Positions 16,299 to 26,937 of a stretch of 64,000 nucleotides of DNA are shown one piece after another. The stretch is from Bacillota bacterium (GTDB lineage: Bacteria > Bacillota > UBA4882 > UBA8346), in NCBI GenBank assembly GCA_023392595.1, contig JAEVYU010000021.1, positions 1 to 64,000 of the forward strand. Direction: 5' to 3'. The translations under genes and the position numbers were made by a program. Position 1 is the first letter of the stretch. Every line of letters starts with the position of its first letter. The notes beneath the pieces are model-generated. The model ran no database searches and was not told the origin of the DNA. It saw only the letters and a list, made by a program, of their open reading frames with translations.

Positions 16299-19200
16299 TT
16301 AATCAATTAATAAATTAACTAAGTTATCCATTTCATAACGTAATAAGCGGTACTTTTTAGGAAATTTATGCTTGGTAAAGACTTTTAACGCTTCTTCACA
16401 GGCTTCAAAGATTTTTTTGTAGATTTCAACGTTATTTTCATTTTCGGCCAATAAATAACAACAGGCTTTGATATGATCATAAAAAATTCCATAGTTTAAA
16501 GGAAATCGTTCAAAAGGACAAATGGTAAGGGCCGCCTCGTAGATCTCGATAGCTTTTTTAGCATTGGTTTCGATATCCTCCCGGCGGGCTAATTTTTGAT
16601 AGGCATTCCCTAAACATTTTGAAGAATTTACATAAATCAAAGGATTATTTTCGACTGTCCAAAAATTTAAGGCCTCTTGATAGGAGAAGATGGCATTTTT
16701 TAAATTATCATGATTTCCATCCACTTCAAAACATGTTTGATACGCATTTCCCAGAGTTTGCATCAATAAAGCATAGTCAGGGGAGTTTTTATCATAAGTG
16801 TATATCTCCATGGCTTTTTGGAATGATTCAATTGCTTGGAGACTATTGGTTCTTTTTTCTTCAATAATGGCTAAAGATTGCGGTTCCTTCTCCGGAACCG
16901 AATAAGCAATCGTAAACCATTCAGGGGCTTTTCCCAAATCGGAAGCAGCGACAAATTCTTGATAAGCTGCCCAGGAAAACGGTTCATCGCCTTTGAGAGA
17001 TTCGGCCACCGCTAAAATATAATAGGCATTTCCTAATTGGCTCAATATTTGACTGCATTCCAAATCTTGAACCGACGAAGCGAGACCTTGTAGAGCCTCT
17101 TGGCAGACATATATCGCTAATTTGCAATTGTCTACCCGATCCTCATATTCGGCCATATGAAATAAGGCTTTGCCCAAATTCATTTGTATCGTGGAACGTT
17201 TTGGATTTTCCTCTTCACCGGTTCCGTTTTTCAGTGCTTCCCTGTAAGCGGTGATGGCTTTATTCCAATAACCGACATCTCTTGATTCGCTTGCAAGCAA
17301 AGCATAGGAATGCGCCATACTGTTCCAAATGGAGCTTTGTTGAATCGAGTGCTTCCCATTACGACTGGGAAGGGATTTTTTCAAGGCGTCAATAGCCTTA
17401 TTACAGTTGTTGACGGTGTCGTTAAAATCGGCCAGCCGTAAATAGGCCTCCCCCAGATGTTGCTGAATGATATGAAAATAGAAATCTTTATCATTCAGAC
17501 AAGTTAAACTTTCCTTGTAATAATGAACCGCCTTTTCCAAGTGTTCTGTTTCATAACCAAGGGATGACAGCGATTCATAAATCTCGCCGAGGTTTTTTTG
17601 AACCAACGCATATTCTTGCGGATTTTCCTGTTTGGAAAGAAATTTTAAAGCATCTTCATAAGCGTGAATGGCATTTTTAAAATCTTCAATGCTCTCGCGA
17701 ATACGGGCCAATTGATGATAGGCTTCTCCTAAATCGCACTGGGTTTGCCAAACGCGGTCCGTTGTTTTAAGTTGCAAAAAGAGCGCCGCTGCGCTGGTAT
17801 AATAACCGATTGCCGCTGGATAATTGGTTTCGGGTTCCTGAAAATGGCCTATTTTTAAATAAAGATTGCCAATTTCCACTTTCGTATCGGCGCAGTCCTG
17901 AGAATGCTCCACCACCAATCCAATACTGAGGAATTCTTCAAAACAGGTTATGGCTTTTTGAAAAAATTGGGGCTCGAGTGTTGTTTCGGCATGAGCCCTA
18001 TAAGCTTTACCCAGTTTATAAAGAGTTGGCGAATAATCACTGATCATCTTCATTTCGCTATAGACATCAGCGGCTTCCTGATAGGCCTGAATTGCCATTG
18101 GATAATGGTTATCCAGATTTTGAGAAAGGAAATAGGCATCCGCCAGGTTTACTTGGGTTTCTGCATAATCACGGGGATTATTGTCAAGATTCCTTACTTT
18201 GAGAGCTTCTTCAAAACAACGAATGGCTAATTTTAGATTCGCGGTGTTTTTTTCATTGTCCGCCATTTTTAAATAGATGGCCCCTAATACATTTTGCGAG
18301 TCTCCATAGTTTTTTGACATATATTGCGGGGAAGAAGCTTTAATAATTTCCCGGAATGTTTGAACCGCTTTCTTATAATTTTGTTGCATCGCCGATGGGT
18401 TTGCCGAGTGTGCGGATGCCAGATCGACATATAAAAGTCCCATTTTGAACAGAATGTCAAGTTGTTCCTGGTCCAAACGTTTTTGAGTGGCGATTTTTAA
18501 AGCGGACTCAAAGTAGAATAAGGCCTGCTTGCTATCATCGATTAAATGTTTGGCTTGGTAAAACTTATGGTAGCCTTCAGCCAGTTTCATCCGCACTACA
18601 GCTGGGGTAGCGCTGTTGTCAATTTCTCCGGGACTTGATTCCAGAACGTTTTTCCAAGACTCAACCGCCTTTTGATAATTGGCCAATTCATCTTCAGTTT
18701 CGCTTAATAAGCGGTGAGCATCACCTAAATCGTTCATAATGGCGATATGTTCTTTGGAATGCTGCTCTAAAGTATATATTTTAAGCCCTTCGTGAAAAGC
18801 TTTGATGGCCTGTTTACAATTATTTAGTTTGTTACCGTAATGGGCCAGCCGGATGAAAATTGCGCCGAGGTTTTTTTGGATCAGACCAAATTCAGCCGGA
18901 TAGTTTTGGAATGTAAAATATTCCAATGCGTTTAGGTAGTTCTCACTGGATTTACGAAGAGTTTCAACTTCCGGTTTCAGGGCGGCGAGAGCATAATAGG
19001 AATCGCCCAACGCTTTTTGGAGTTTGAACCTTTCCGGTAGGGTTTCTTGTTTTTCGTCGGCAATGATCGATAAGGCTTTTTCAAAACATGAAATGGATTG
19101 AGGATAATTTTCTTTCCCCTCCTCAACGGCGGCCAACTTTTGAAGTGCCAAACCTTGTTCTAGTAAAATAGCCACGGTTTGCAGGGGAGCTTGTTCGAAA

Positions 19201-22200
19201 TTTTTCTTTTTCAGGGCTTCTTCCAAAGATTGCAGGGCAAGTTTACAGTTTGCGTCTTTGTCGCTAAAATCAGCCAGGGCATTATAGGCAATCCCCAATT
19301 GATATTGGACGAGGGTGGCGTTTGCTAAATCTTTAATCCGTAGAATATTTAGGGCTGCCAACAATGAAGCGACTGCCCTGGAATAATTTTCGGAGGGAGC
19401 TACAAGTTTGGCAATATGGAGATAAATCCGGCCCAAGTTCCATTGGGTAATGGCGAATTGATTGGGAAACGATTGGACGGTATAAACTTGAAGCGCTTCC
19501 TGGTAAGCGGCGGCTGCTTCCCGGAAAACAGTAAGTTCTGAATTGATTTCGGCCAAATGTTGCAGTGTTTTCCCGATGTTTCCTTGCAAGGAAGCGCATT
19601 CATTTGGATGGGTTTTCGGGTTATAGTATTTTAAAGCGCTTTTAAATGAAGCGACTGCTTTGATGGAGTATTCCTCGGTATTTTTTAAATCCGAAAGCAT
19701 TAAATAAGCATTGCCCAGATTGTTTTGGAGTATTGCAAAATCCAACGAATTTAAATCATCCTGCATACTATCAAAGAGAGTGATGGCTTCCTCATAATAG
19801 GTAATTGCCTTTTGGCAATGGATGATTTCATTTTCATATTTTGCCAGTATCCGATGGGAATTCCCTAAATGATGGCGAACAACGGCGTAATCCAAGGGAA
19901 AATTTTCCCGGGAAAAAACACGTAAAGCTTCCTCAAAAGAGAGGATGGCAGCTTGACAATTTGAAAGAGCGTCCGCCTCTTCTCCTAAAGTATTTAGAAT
20001 GATTCCCATCCTTTTTTGTAGGTCGGCATAAAAAGAAGGCGACTCTTCAATCGATTGGGCCTGGATAGCCTCACGGTAAGCGGTTAACGCAGAACTCAAA
20101 TGAGCGTCTTTTTCTTCTAGCTCGGCTAATCGTTCGTTAGTTAGTCCCAGTTTCTGCTGAACTCGGGAAAAATCGCCGGGGAAACGCTTCCGGGTCCATA
20201 TTTTTAAAGCGTCCCAATAGGCATCGACGGCCCGGGTATAATTAATTCCGGGATTTTCCCACTGGGCCAAACCATAGTAAGATTCACCCAGCTTTTCAAA
20301 ATTGACGGCGTTATATTCGGGCTGGTCCTGGTTGCTCAATACCCGGAGAGAATCCTGGAAGGATTCAATGGCATTTTTCCAATGTTCAGCCTTCATCGTG
20401 GTAAGGGCAACTTTTTGGAAAACTTGGCCGATTTTATGTTGCGTGAGGGCAAATGGAACCCAAAGCTCATATTTCCGGTATTGCGCCAGGGCCAAACGTA
20501 AGTTATATAAGGCTTGGTCCTTGTTTTGAGGATTGTCGGCGCTCTCCCATGCGATACGGTGGGCAGTTCCTAAATTTTGGTGAAAATCCCCCAAAACCTG
20601 CGGACTTATTCCCGCGGCTTGCGCTGATTGATAGGATGATATCGCTTTTAGGCTATATTCCGATGAGTTGTCGATTGTAGCGAGTTTCAAGTAGGAATTT
20701 CCCAAGTTAAAATGGCAAAATCCCGAACCTGGTTTCGCTGGGTTATTTCCAAGGATCTTTAAAGCATTTTGATAAGCGGCAATTGCTGTTAATTCATGGG
20801 CCTCAGGAGATTGATGTTCCGCCAGCAAGTGATGAATCTCGCCAAGATTGCATTGGCACCGGATGTATTGGGCCGGATAAATTTCGGAAACAAAGACCCG
20901 CGAAGCTTCTAAATAGCCTTCAAGCGCCAAATTATAATGGGTTAGGGAACCTTCGATTCCGGCAAGTTCCCTGTAAACCCCGGCCAGTTCCATCTGGGTT
21001 TTGCCGTATTCCAGGGGAAGATATTCATAGGTCCTTATTTTTAAAGCGGATTGAAAAGAATCCATCGCATGCCGGTAATTGATGACCTTGTCGGCGAATT
21101 TGGCGAAACTGAAGTAAATTTCCCCCATACGGTGTTGAATCTCAGCCCAGCGCACCGCGTGCTGTTCAAAAGTCCAAAATTGCAGTGCTTCACCAAAAGA
21201 AATCAGCGCTTTTGGAAAATTAATTAAGGGTTCATCGTATTGGGCCAGTAAATAAAGGCCTCTTCCGCAAAAATATTTAACGGTCGGATCAGGCTTAATC
21301 TCCCAGGCTTCTTGTAGGTTTTTCAGAGCGGCTCGGCAATTTTCAACAACCAGAGCCCCATCATGCTGATCATGATAACTTTCTGCGAGCAACAGATAAA
21401 CTTCACCCAAACTCTGAAAGACAAGGGGGTAAACGGTATTTCCCGTTTCGCGCATCTTTTCAATGACCAACTCGTAATGGGTGATGGCCTTTTGGAAATG
21501 GGATTCTTTGGTTGTGGATTCTTCGGCGGCTGATTTTCGGTAAAGTTCTCCCATTTGATGATGCATCGCCAGCAAAAGGTCTTCCGGAAGCCCAGGGGTA
21601 TTTGTGGAAATTAGCCCCTCAAAATGCTTGATCCCCTGCCCAAAGGCAGTGAGTCCTTCCTTAAGGAAAGTGCTCTCCTGGGTGATATCAAAAAGTTTCC
21701 CAAAGTTTATCCCGAGTCTTTGATATAAACGGGGAACCGCTTCAGGCTCCGAGTCGAGATAATAGGGGAGAGTTGTCTGATACCAATGGATACTCTCTTT
21801 GAAATGCTCCGGAGAATTGCTGAGAAAAGCAAGCTGATGGTAAATATCGGCTAAACTTCTTTGAATCAATGCAAGCTTTAAGGGATCCCGGCGCTCACTG
21901 AAAATTTCCATAGCCGCCTGAAAAGATAAGATCGCCGATTGGTAGTGGGCGGCAGAATGATGAATGGCTGCCTGTTTGGAAAGGTTTTGGGCAATGATAA
22001 TATGATATTCGGCGTATTCCAAAGGAGATTGCTCTTTGGATATTAAATGCAACAATTCTTGGAAAACAGTAATGGATTTGGTCAGAAATTCCTCCAAATC
22101 GGTTAACTCAAGCATGTGGTTGTTGATGGCTCCCAAGTTTTTTAAGGAGGTGAGATAAGCCTCGCTGGACTGGGCATCGGTTCTTAAATTGGGTAGCGCC

Positions 22201-25200
22201 GTTTCGTAACAAAGCATGGCATTGTGATAAGAATCAAGGGCATCCGTAGTTTTTGCCAGCGTAAAATGGATATTGCCTAATTGATACTGAATAACCGTAA
22301 ATTGCCCCGGAAAAGCAGCCTGATCGAGAATTTTCCCAGCGTTTGAAAACATCTCGATGGCTTTTTGAAAATTAGCGGTGCTATCTTCGAATTCGGCCAA
22401 TTTTTGATAAATTGCGCCGATCTTGATTTGCAGTAGCCCCAATTCCTGAATATAGTTATTTTCTCCATACAAAAGAGCGGATTGTTCGTACATTTGCAGC
22501 GCTTTGCGGCAATGACTCAATCCAAGGGAAGGGGACAGTTTGAAATAAATATCGCCAATCTGTTGATAGGTATCGGCCGAGCGCTTGAAGTCCTCCATTG
22601 TGAAGGGCAATGATTTTAACAGGTAATCGGCTGCCTGGTGATGGAGGTCCGGTTTGTTTTCCAAGGTTGCCAGGTTTTCCGAAGTCTGTCCGGCTTTAAT
22701 CAAAACTTTGGCATAATCGGGCCCGAATTTGGAAGAATCCAGGTTTTTCAGTACATTCTGATAAAATTGGAGCGCTTTTTGATAATTGGAATTGGGCTCC
22801 TCAAATTCCGCCGCTAGAGAAAAACAATCCCCTTGCTTTTCTTGCAAAGCTGTGTATCGTAAAACATCGTAGCGTACTGACGCGCTGGTTGACGCATTTT
22901 CATAAGCCAGAATCCCTTGGGCCAGAAAATGATGATCTTGTTCCAGCCGGGCCAATTGATAAAATAAATCTCCCAGTTCCTCCTGAATGGAGGAGTAGGG
23001 AATGGAATTTTCACCGTCGGCATTATCGGGAAGAGCTTCCTGCAAGGAATCAACTGCTTTGCGGTAATAATGGGCCGGATCCTTCCATTCTGCTATTTTA
23101 ACAAAGGTGGCGGCCAATTTTCTTTGAATCTTTTTATATTGAATGAAATCATTCTTTTGGGTCCAAATGGTTAAGGATTCCTGGTAACTTTCAGCCCCAT
23201 GGCGATAGTTCTCCAAAGGGTTTTCCACTGTAGCCCATTGGGTATATAAATCCCCCATTTCCTGTTGAATGGCGGCATAGAGAGGAGTAGTCGAGGTATA
23301 AACCCTTAGAACTTCCTGATAGGCTGCAAAGATTTTAATAAAAACCGCCGCTTCTTTTTGGTGGGCGGATAAAATTCCGTAAACACCGGCGATACCTTTG
23401 TAGGCAGCCGCGTAATATATGGGATAACTAGAGATTTTGAAGACCTTTAAAGCTTCTTGATAAGCAGCGATTGCCTTTTTTAAATCTTCCGTGGTCCCGG
23501 TGAGTGTTAGTGTAAGTGCTGCTGATTTTTCAAAAGCTTCTCCCATTTTGAACTGAATCATTGCCTCGTCAAAGGAGAGCTTGTCAAGTTTTCCGGAGGC
23601 AAGAATTTTTTCATAAACAGCAATTGCTTTTCGATAAAGATCCGGATCTTTGCGAACTCTTGCCAAATTTGCGTAAGCAAAGCCCAAATTCATCTGGGCG
23701 GCGCCAAAATCCTGCGCTAACGATTCATCTCCATATAACGCAGCGGCTTCTTCGAAGGCGGCCACGGCTAGATTGTAAATATCCGCAGAACTTGAAAGGG
23801 CTGAATCTTCAGGGGTGCTTTCCGCCAAATTAAAAAGGGCATTGCCAAGCAGGTTTTGAATGGCAGCGTATTCCAGGGGTTCCTTTTCTTTGGGATATGC
23901 TTCTAAAGCAAGTTGAAAGGCTTCGATTGCCTTACGGCAATCCTCCAGTTCCTGTTCAAATTGGAAGAGACTTGAATAGGCTGTACCCAATTCCTTTTGG
24001 ATGGATCCAAAAATAGCCGGAGTTTCTTCCAGGGTATAAATTTTAAGCGCTTCTCCATAAGCCGGAATCGCTTGGTGCAAGGTATCCGTTTTTCCCTCAA
24101 TTTCTGTTAATTTTTGGAAAATCGTCCCGCGGTTTCTATGGATTTCTGCATATTCTCTTGGAAATTCCGTTTGGGTAAAATATGGCAATGCCCCATCATA
24201 ATCTGCAATTGCCGCTTTATAGTGAATGGCTAATTTTTCCAGGGCAGCTATTCTTAGAAGCAAATCGCCCCGTTTTTTGTGGATAGCGGCGATTTTATCA
24301 ATAGGCAAAAGGGTTTCCGTACCGTCGGCCAAGGGTTCGTCGTCTTCGCTATTTTGGGTTTCGGGAGAAATCACCCGCTCCTGCCCGGGATCGGCGGTGG
24401 CCGCCAGCAGCCATTGCAAGGCATTCTGATAGGCATCAATACCCGCTTGATAATTTTGATTTGGCTCTTCATAATCCGCCGCTATCGCGTAGAGATCTCC
24501 TAGCCGGGTCTGAATGAAGGCAAAAAGTTCGGTATTTTTAACGGATGGGTTGTGGGTTAGGAAGATCTCATAAGCATCCGTTCCCTTTTCGCAAAAAGGT
24601 AAAGGGTGTTTCTCAAGCCGCGCCAAATTCCAGCCAATATCTCCGATTCGATATTGCAATTGGAGCTCATTTGGAGTGGGGCCGGAATGGAGAGAAGCTT
24701 CGAATGCTTCAAGGGCTTGGTGATAGTTTTTAAGGGTTTCTTCATGTGGGGCAAGTTCAAAGGCGGTATTTCCCAGACCCCATAAAGCCTCCTGATATAG
24801 CGGCTTTTGGTTTTCGGTACCGTGATGGATTTCAAGAAATTGGGTGACCTTGTGATAAACCTCATTGGCCTGACGGGTGTTTTCAAGGAAATTTTCCATT
24901 GTGGCCAGTTTATGATAGGTCTGGGCAATTTTTAAGTTGATTTGGGTATGCGTTTCCCCTTCTTCCCCGGGGATTCCTTTTAAAACTTCGTTCCAGGAAG
25001 CAATGGCATGCTGGTAATCGGAAGCGGAATTTTCAGCTTCAGCCAGGAAATGATATATACCGGCCAATTGAGAATGCAGCCGAAAAAAATCAGCGGGGAA
25101 TTGTTGGATATTAAAATAATCCAACGCTTCCAAGTAAAATGAAATGGCCGAGTGGGAATGGGCTGCTTTTTTCTCAAACTCCGCCAAACTCAAATAGGCA

Positions 25201-26879
25201 TCTCCCAGATTACGCTCTATTTGGGCCCATTTTAGAGAATCTTGATGGGGATAGACTTTAAAAAATTCGAAAAATTCCTGGATTGCTTGTTGAAAGTATG
25301 GTGCGGCCTCAAAACGGTAGCCGGTTTTCAGGGCGGCTTCCCCCATGGCGGCATGAGCCATCGCCGATTCGATCGGGTATGCGCCGCCATTCCAGTATTG
25401 GAGCGCATCATTTAAAAATTTGACACATGCTCCATAGGAGGCCTCGGTCGGTTCGGCATCGATTAAGCGAAGATTTAATAAACCGCAGTTTTGATTGATT
25501 CGGGCTAAAATTTCCGGTTCGCCGTCACTCATATTGGCGGCATTGACAAACTCATTCAAGGCGGTCCGAATTTCCGTCGCCGAAGTTGTAACTTTATCGC
25601 TTCCTGTATCGGAAAGGGGTGCTGACAGGCGAAGCCCCAAATTTAAATTAGCAATTTGACCGTATTGACCGGCCCCAACCCCTTGGAACGCTTCGACCGC
25701 TTGTTGAAACAGAGTGATTTCGTTTCCCGAATTTTCCGGGGTGGGCGAAGCTAACCTTTGCTGGAACTCAACGATTCCCAGGTTGTTTTGGATCATCCCG
25801 AATTCGAGAGGATGATTTTCCCTGGAGTATAGCTGGAGAGCGTTATGGAGGTGCTCTCCGGCTGCTTTTGCATGTTCGTTTGAACCTGAACTTAATAAAA
25901 GTTCGGTATAAATAGCGCCGATTTCCTTTGATATCAAAGCCCTTTTTACCTGGTCCCCGGTGGATTCCAGTTGATCCAGGTTGATTTCCAAAGCCAAATG
26001 GAGCAGGACTTGCTTTTGATGAAGATCCTGCAGTTTATGGCGGGCCTGAAAAATGGCCAATGAAGCCAGGAGTCTGGCAAATTCAAGGGGAACCGTAAAA
26101 TGGTAATATCCGGCGGCCCTTTTGATTGAAGGGTACACCGTCTGGAGACTGGCGATTTGCTGATATTCGGAATCCTCAAACAGAGTATTATAATAATCCC
26201 CAAAAATTCCAAAGTTGCTCAGAAATTCTTCGATATATTCCTGAGGGATCTGGGGTAACAGCCGGTTTTTTAAAGCCTCCAGGACGCCATTACTCGTTGT
26301 CCGAAAAGCTTTTTGAACAATGGGAGCCAGTTGCGGAGGTTGCTCCGGTTCCTTGGGGTCGATGATTCCCAGAAAATCGATATTGAATAAGGGCAATAGG
26401 GAAGAAAGGTCGATCAGAGGGTCCGCGAAATCATGATGAAAAACTTTCGCGTCGAGCCCGGATTCGGAAACTGCTTTATACAACCCTTTAATCTCGGTTT
26501 GGGCGTTTTTGGATTGCAATACAATAACCGATTTGCCCAGACCTTTTAATAGCCCGTATTTATAAAGGAGGTTCGGGGTAAGTCCGTCCAATAAAACGAT
26601 GGAAAAAAGGCTGTGCTGGAAGTCAAATTGTTCCCAGGGCGCTTCTGGATTTTGATTGCCGCGATTTTTCCAATAGGTGGGTGAAAATCCCCGCTTTCTT
26701 AATTCGGCTTCCAGTTTTGCCAGGATTGTTGATTGTTCCGTACCCGGCTTGGCTTCGGAACAAAGGATTAAACATGGGAAATATTGAAAAAGCGTAATCG
26801 GGCCCAGGGATCGATCGAAAATGCGCGCTGGGGTAAGGTCATCTGGTTGGTTGGAATTTGTGAACTTTTCAATTGGCAT
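16299..26879 (-). CDS. giant TPR protein (3526 aa) with N-terminal Rossmann/TIR-like domain
   Basis: A single uninterrupted 10.6-kb frame. Residues about 29-170 form an alpha/beta domain with FSIVLLDGLTPN, LLYKYGLLKGLGK and SVIVLQS (91-120), reminiscent of TIR-like or nucleoside-deoxyribosyltransferase-like folds. Those usually have Glu in the ExG position; here it is Lys. A non-repeat helical stretch follows. From about residue 330 to the end run some 65-70 TPR-like units with a 47-residue period, with consensus YAxIQxxLGxxYxxLAexE ... NYxkAIxaYqeALkvyTxexfP. Similar long-period TPRs occur in CHAT-associated proteins, but no CHAT, NACHT or protease domain is seen. RBS GAGG precedes ATG 26879. 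The ATPase gene lies 58 bp upstream and the paralogue 11 bp downstream. No TM helix. Function unknown. Confidence 0.88.
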   Translation of the reverse strand: MPIEKFTNSNQPDDLTPARIFDRSLGPITLFQYFPCLILCSEAKPGTEQSTILAKLEAELRKRGFSPTYWKNRGNQNPEAPWEQFDFQHSLFSIVLLDGLTPNLLYKYGLLKGLGKSVIVLQSKNAQTEIKGLYKAVSESGLDAKVFHHDFADPLIDLSSLLPLFNIDFLGIIDPKEPEQPPQLAPIVQKAFRTTSNGVLEALKNRLLPQIPQEYIEEFLSNFGIFGDYYNTLFEDSEYQQIASLQTVYPSIKRAAGYYHFTVPLEFARLLASLAIFQARHKLQDLHQKQVLLHLALEINLDQLESTGDQVKRALISKEIGAIYTELLLSSGSNEHAKAAGEHLHNALQLYSRENHPLEFGMIQNNLGIVEFQQRLASPTPENSGNEITLFQQAVEAFQGVGAGQYGQIANLNLGLRLSAPLSDTGSDKVTTSATEIRTALNEFVNAANMSDGEPEILARINQNCGLLNLRLIDAEPTEASYGACVKFLNDALQYWNGGAYPIESAMAHAAMGEAALKTGYRFEAAPYFQQAIQEFFEFFKVYPHQDSLKWAQIERNLGDAYLSLAEFEKKAAHSHSAISFYLEALDYFNIQQFPADFFRLHSQLAGIYHFLAEAENSASDYQHAIASWNEVLKGIPGEEGETHTQINLKIAQTYHKLATMENFLENTRQANEVYHKVTQFLEIHHGTENQKPLYQEALWGLGNTAFELAPHEETLKNYHQALEAFEASLHSGPTPNELQLQYRIGDIGWNLARLEKHPLPFCEKGTDAYEIFLTHNPSVKNTELFAFIQTRLGDLYAIAADYEEPNQNYQAGIDAYQNALQWLLAATADPGQERVISPETQNSEDDEPLADGTETLLPIDKIAAIHKKRGDLLLRIAALEKLAIHYKAAIADYDGALPYFTQTEFPREYAEIHRNRGTIFQKLTEIEGKTDTLHQAIPAYGEALKIYTLEETPAIFGSIQKELGTAYSSLFQFEQELEDCRKAIEAFQLALEAYPKEKEPLEYAAIQNLLGNALFNLAESTPEDSALSSSADIYNLAVAAFEEAAALYGDESLAQDFGAAQMNLGFAYANLARVRKDPDLYRKAIAVYEKILASGKLDKLSFDEAMIQFKMGEAFEKSAALTLTLTGTTEDLKKAIAAYQEALKVFKISSYPIYYAAAYKGIAGVYGILSAHQKEAAVFIKIFAAYQEVLRVYTSTTPLYAAIQQEMGDLYTQWATVENPLENYRHGAESYQESLTIWTQKNDFIQYKKIQRKLAATFVKIAEWKDPAHYYRKAVDSLQEALPDNADGENSIPYSSIQEELGDLFYQLARLEQDHHFLAQGILAYENASTSASVRYDVLRYTALQEKQGDCFSLAAEFEEPNSNYQKALQFYQNVLKNLDSSKFGPDYAKVLIKAGQTSENLATLENKPDLHHQAADYLLKSLPFTMEDFKRSADTYQQIGDIYFKLSPSLGLSHCRKALQMYEQSALLYGENNYIQELGLLQIKIGAIYQKLAEFEDSTANFQKAIEMFSNAGKILDQAAFPGQFTVIQYQLGNIHFTLAKTTDALDSYHNAMLCYETALPNLRTDAQSSEAYLTSLKNLGAINNHMLELTDLEEFLTKSITVFQELLHLISKEQSPLEYAEYHIIIAQNLSKQAAIHHSAAHYQSAILSFQAAMEIFSERRDPLKLALIQRSLADIYHQLAFLSNSPEHFKESIHWYQTTLPYYLDSEPEAVPRLYQRLGINFGKLFDITQESTFLKEGLTAFGQGIKHFEGLISTNTPGLPEDLLLAMHHQMGELYRKSAAEESTTKESHFQKAITHYELVIEKMRETGNTVYPLVFQSLGEVYLLLAESYHDQHDGALVVENCRAALKNLQEAWEIKPDPTVKYFCGRGLYLLAQYDEPLINFPKALISFGEALQFWTFEQHAVRWAEIQHRMGEIYFSFAKFADKVINYRHAMDSFQSALKIRTYEYLPLEYGKTQMELAGVYRELAGIEGSLTHYNLALEGYLEASRVFVSEIYPAQYIRCQCNLGEIHHLLAEHQSPEAHELTAIAAYQNALKILGNNPAKPGSGFCHFNLGNSYLKLATIDNSSEYSLKAISSYQSAQAAGISPQVLGDFHQNLGTAHRIAWESADNPQNKDQALYNLRLALAQYRKYELWVPFALTQHKIGQVFQKVALTTMKAEHWKNAIESFQDSLRVLSNQDQPEYNAVNFEKLGESYYGLAQWENPGINYTRAVDAYWDALKIWTRKRFPGDFSRVQQKLGLTNERLAELEEKDAHLSSALTAYREAIQAQSIEESPSFYADLQKRMGIILNTLGEEADALSNCQAAILSFEEALRVFSRENFPLDYAVVRHHLGNSHRILAKYENEIIHCQKAITYYEEAITLFDSMQDDLNSLDFAILQNNLGNAYLMLSDLKNTEEYSIKAVASFKSALKYYNPKTHPNECASLQGNIGKTLQHLAEINSELTVFREAAAAYQEALQVYTVQSFPNQFAITQWNLGRIYLHIAKLVAPSENYSRAVASLLAALNILRIKDLANATLVQYQLGIAYNALADFSDKDANCKLALQSLEEALKKKNFEQAPLQTVAILLEQGLALQKLAAVEEGKENYPQSISCFEKALSIIADEKQETLPERFKLQKALGDSYYALAALKPEVETLRKSSENYLNALEYFTFQNYPAEFGLIQKNLGAIFIRLAHYGNKLNNCKQAIKAFHEGLKIYTLEQHSKEHIAIMNDLGDAHRLLSETEDELANYQKAVESWKNVLESSPGEIDNSATPAVVRMKLAEGYHKFYQAKHLIDDSKQALFYFESALKIATQKRLDQEQLDILFKMGLLYVDLASAHSANPSAMQQNYKKAVQTFREIIKASSPQYMSKNYGDSQNVLGAIYLKMADNEKNTANLKLAIRCFEEALKVRNLDNNPRDYAETQVNLADAYFLSQNLDNHYPMAIQAYQEAADVYSEMKMISDYSPTLYKLGKAYRAHAETTLEPQFFQKAITCFEEFLSIGLVVEHSQDCADTKVEIGNLYLKIGHFQEPETNYPAAIGYYTSAAALFLQLKTTDRVWQTQCDLGEAYHQLARIRESIEDFKNAIHAYEDALKFLSKQENPQEYALVQKNLGEIYESLSSLGYETEHLEKAVHYYKESLTCLNDKDFYFHIIQQHLGEAYLRLADFNDTVNNCNKAIDALKKSLPSRNGKHSIQQSSIWNSMAHSYALLASESRDVGYWNKAITAYREALKNGTGEEENPKRSTIQMNLGKALFHMAEYEDRVDNCKLAIYVCQEALQGLASSVQDLECSQILSQLGNAYYILAVAESLKGDEPFSWAAYQEFVAASDLGKAPEWFTIAYSVPEKEPQSLAIIEEKRTNSLQAIESFQKAMEIYTYDKNSPDYALLMQTLGNAYQTCFEVDGNHDNLKNAIFSYQEALNFWTVENNPLIYVNSSKCLGNAYQKLARREDIETNAKKAIEIYEAALTICPFERFPLNYGIFYDHIKACCYLLAENENNVEIYKKIFEACEEALKVFTKHKFPKKYRLLRYEMDNLVNLLID

Positions 26880-26937
26880 CTTGGTTCCTCGATTAACCTT
26901 CTTTATGACTCAAAGGAAACATCACTAGGATAGAAAT

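Noticed and set aside
12886..26879. Several long plus-strand open frames inside the TPR genes
   Set aside because: They follow the codon periodicity of the TPR genes on the opposite strand, lack RBSs and have no recognisable domains. They are shadows.
16299..26879. CHAT protease, NACHT or kinase domain hidden in the giant TPR protein
   Set aside because: Read through to the last unit, only TPR-like repeats follow the N-terminal domain. No P-loop, His-Cys dyad or kinase motif was seen.
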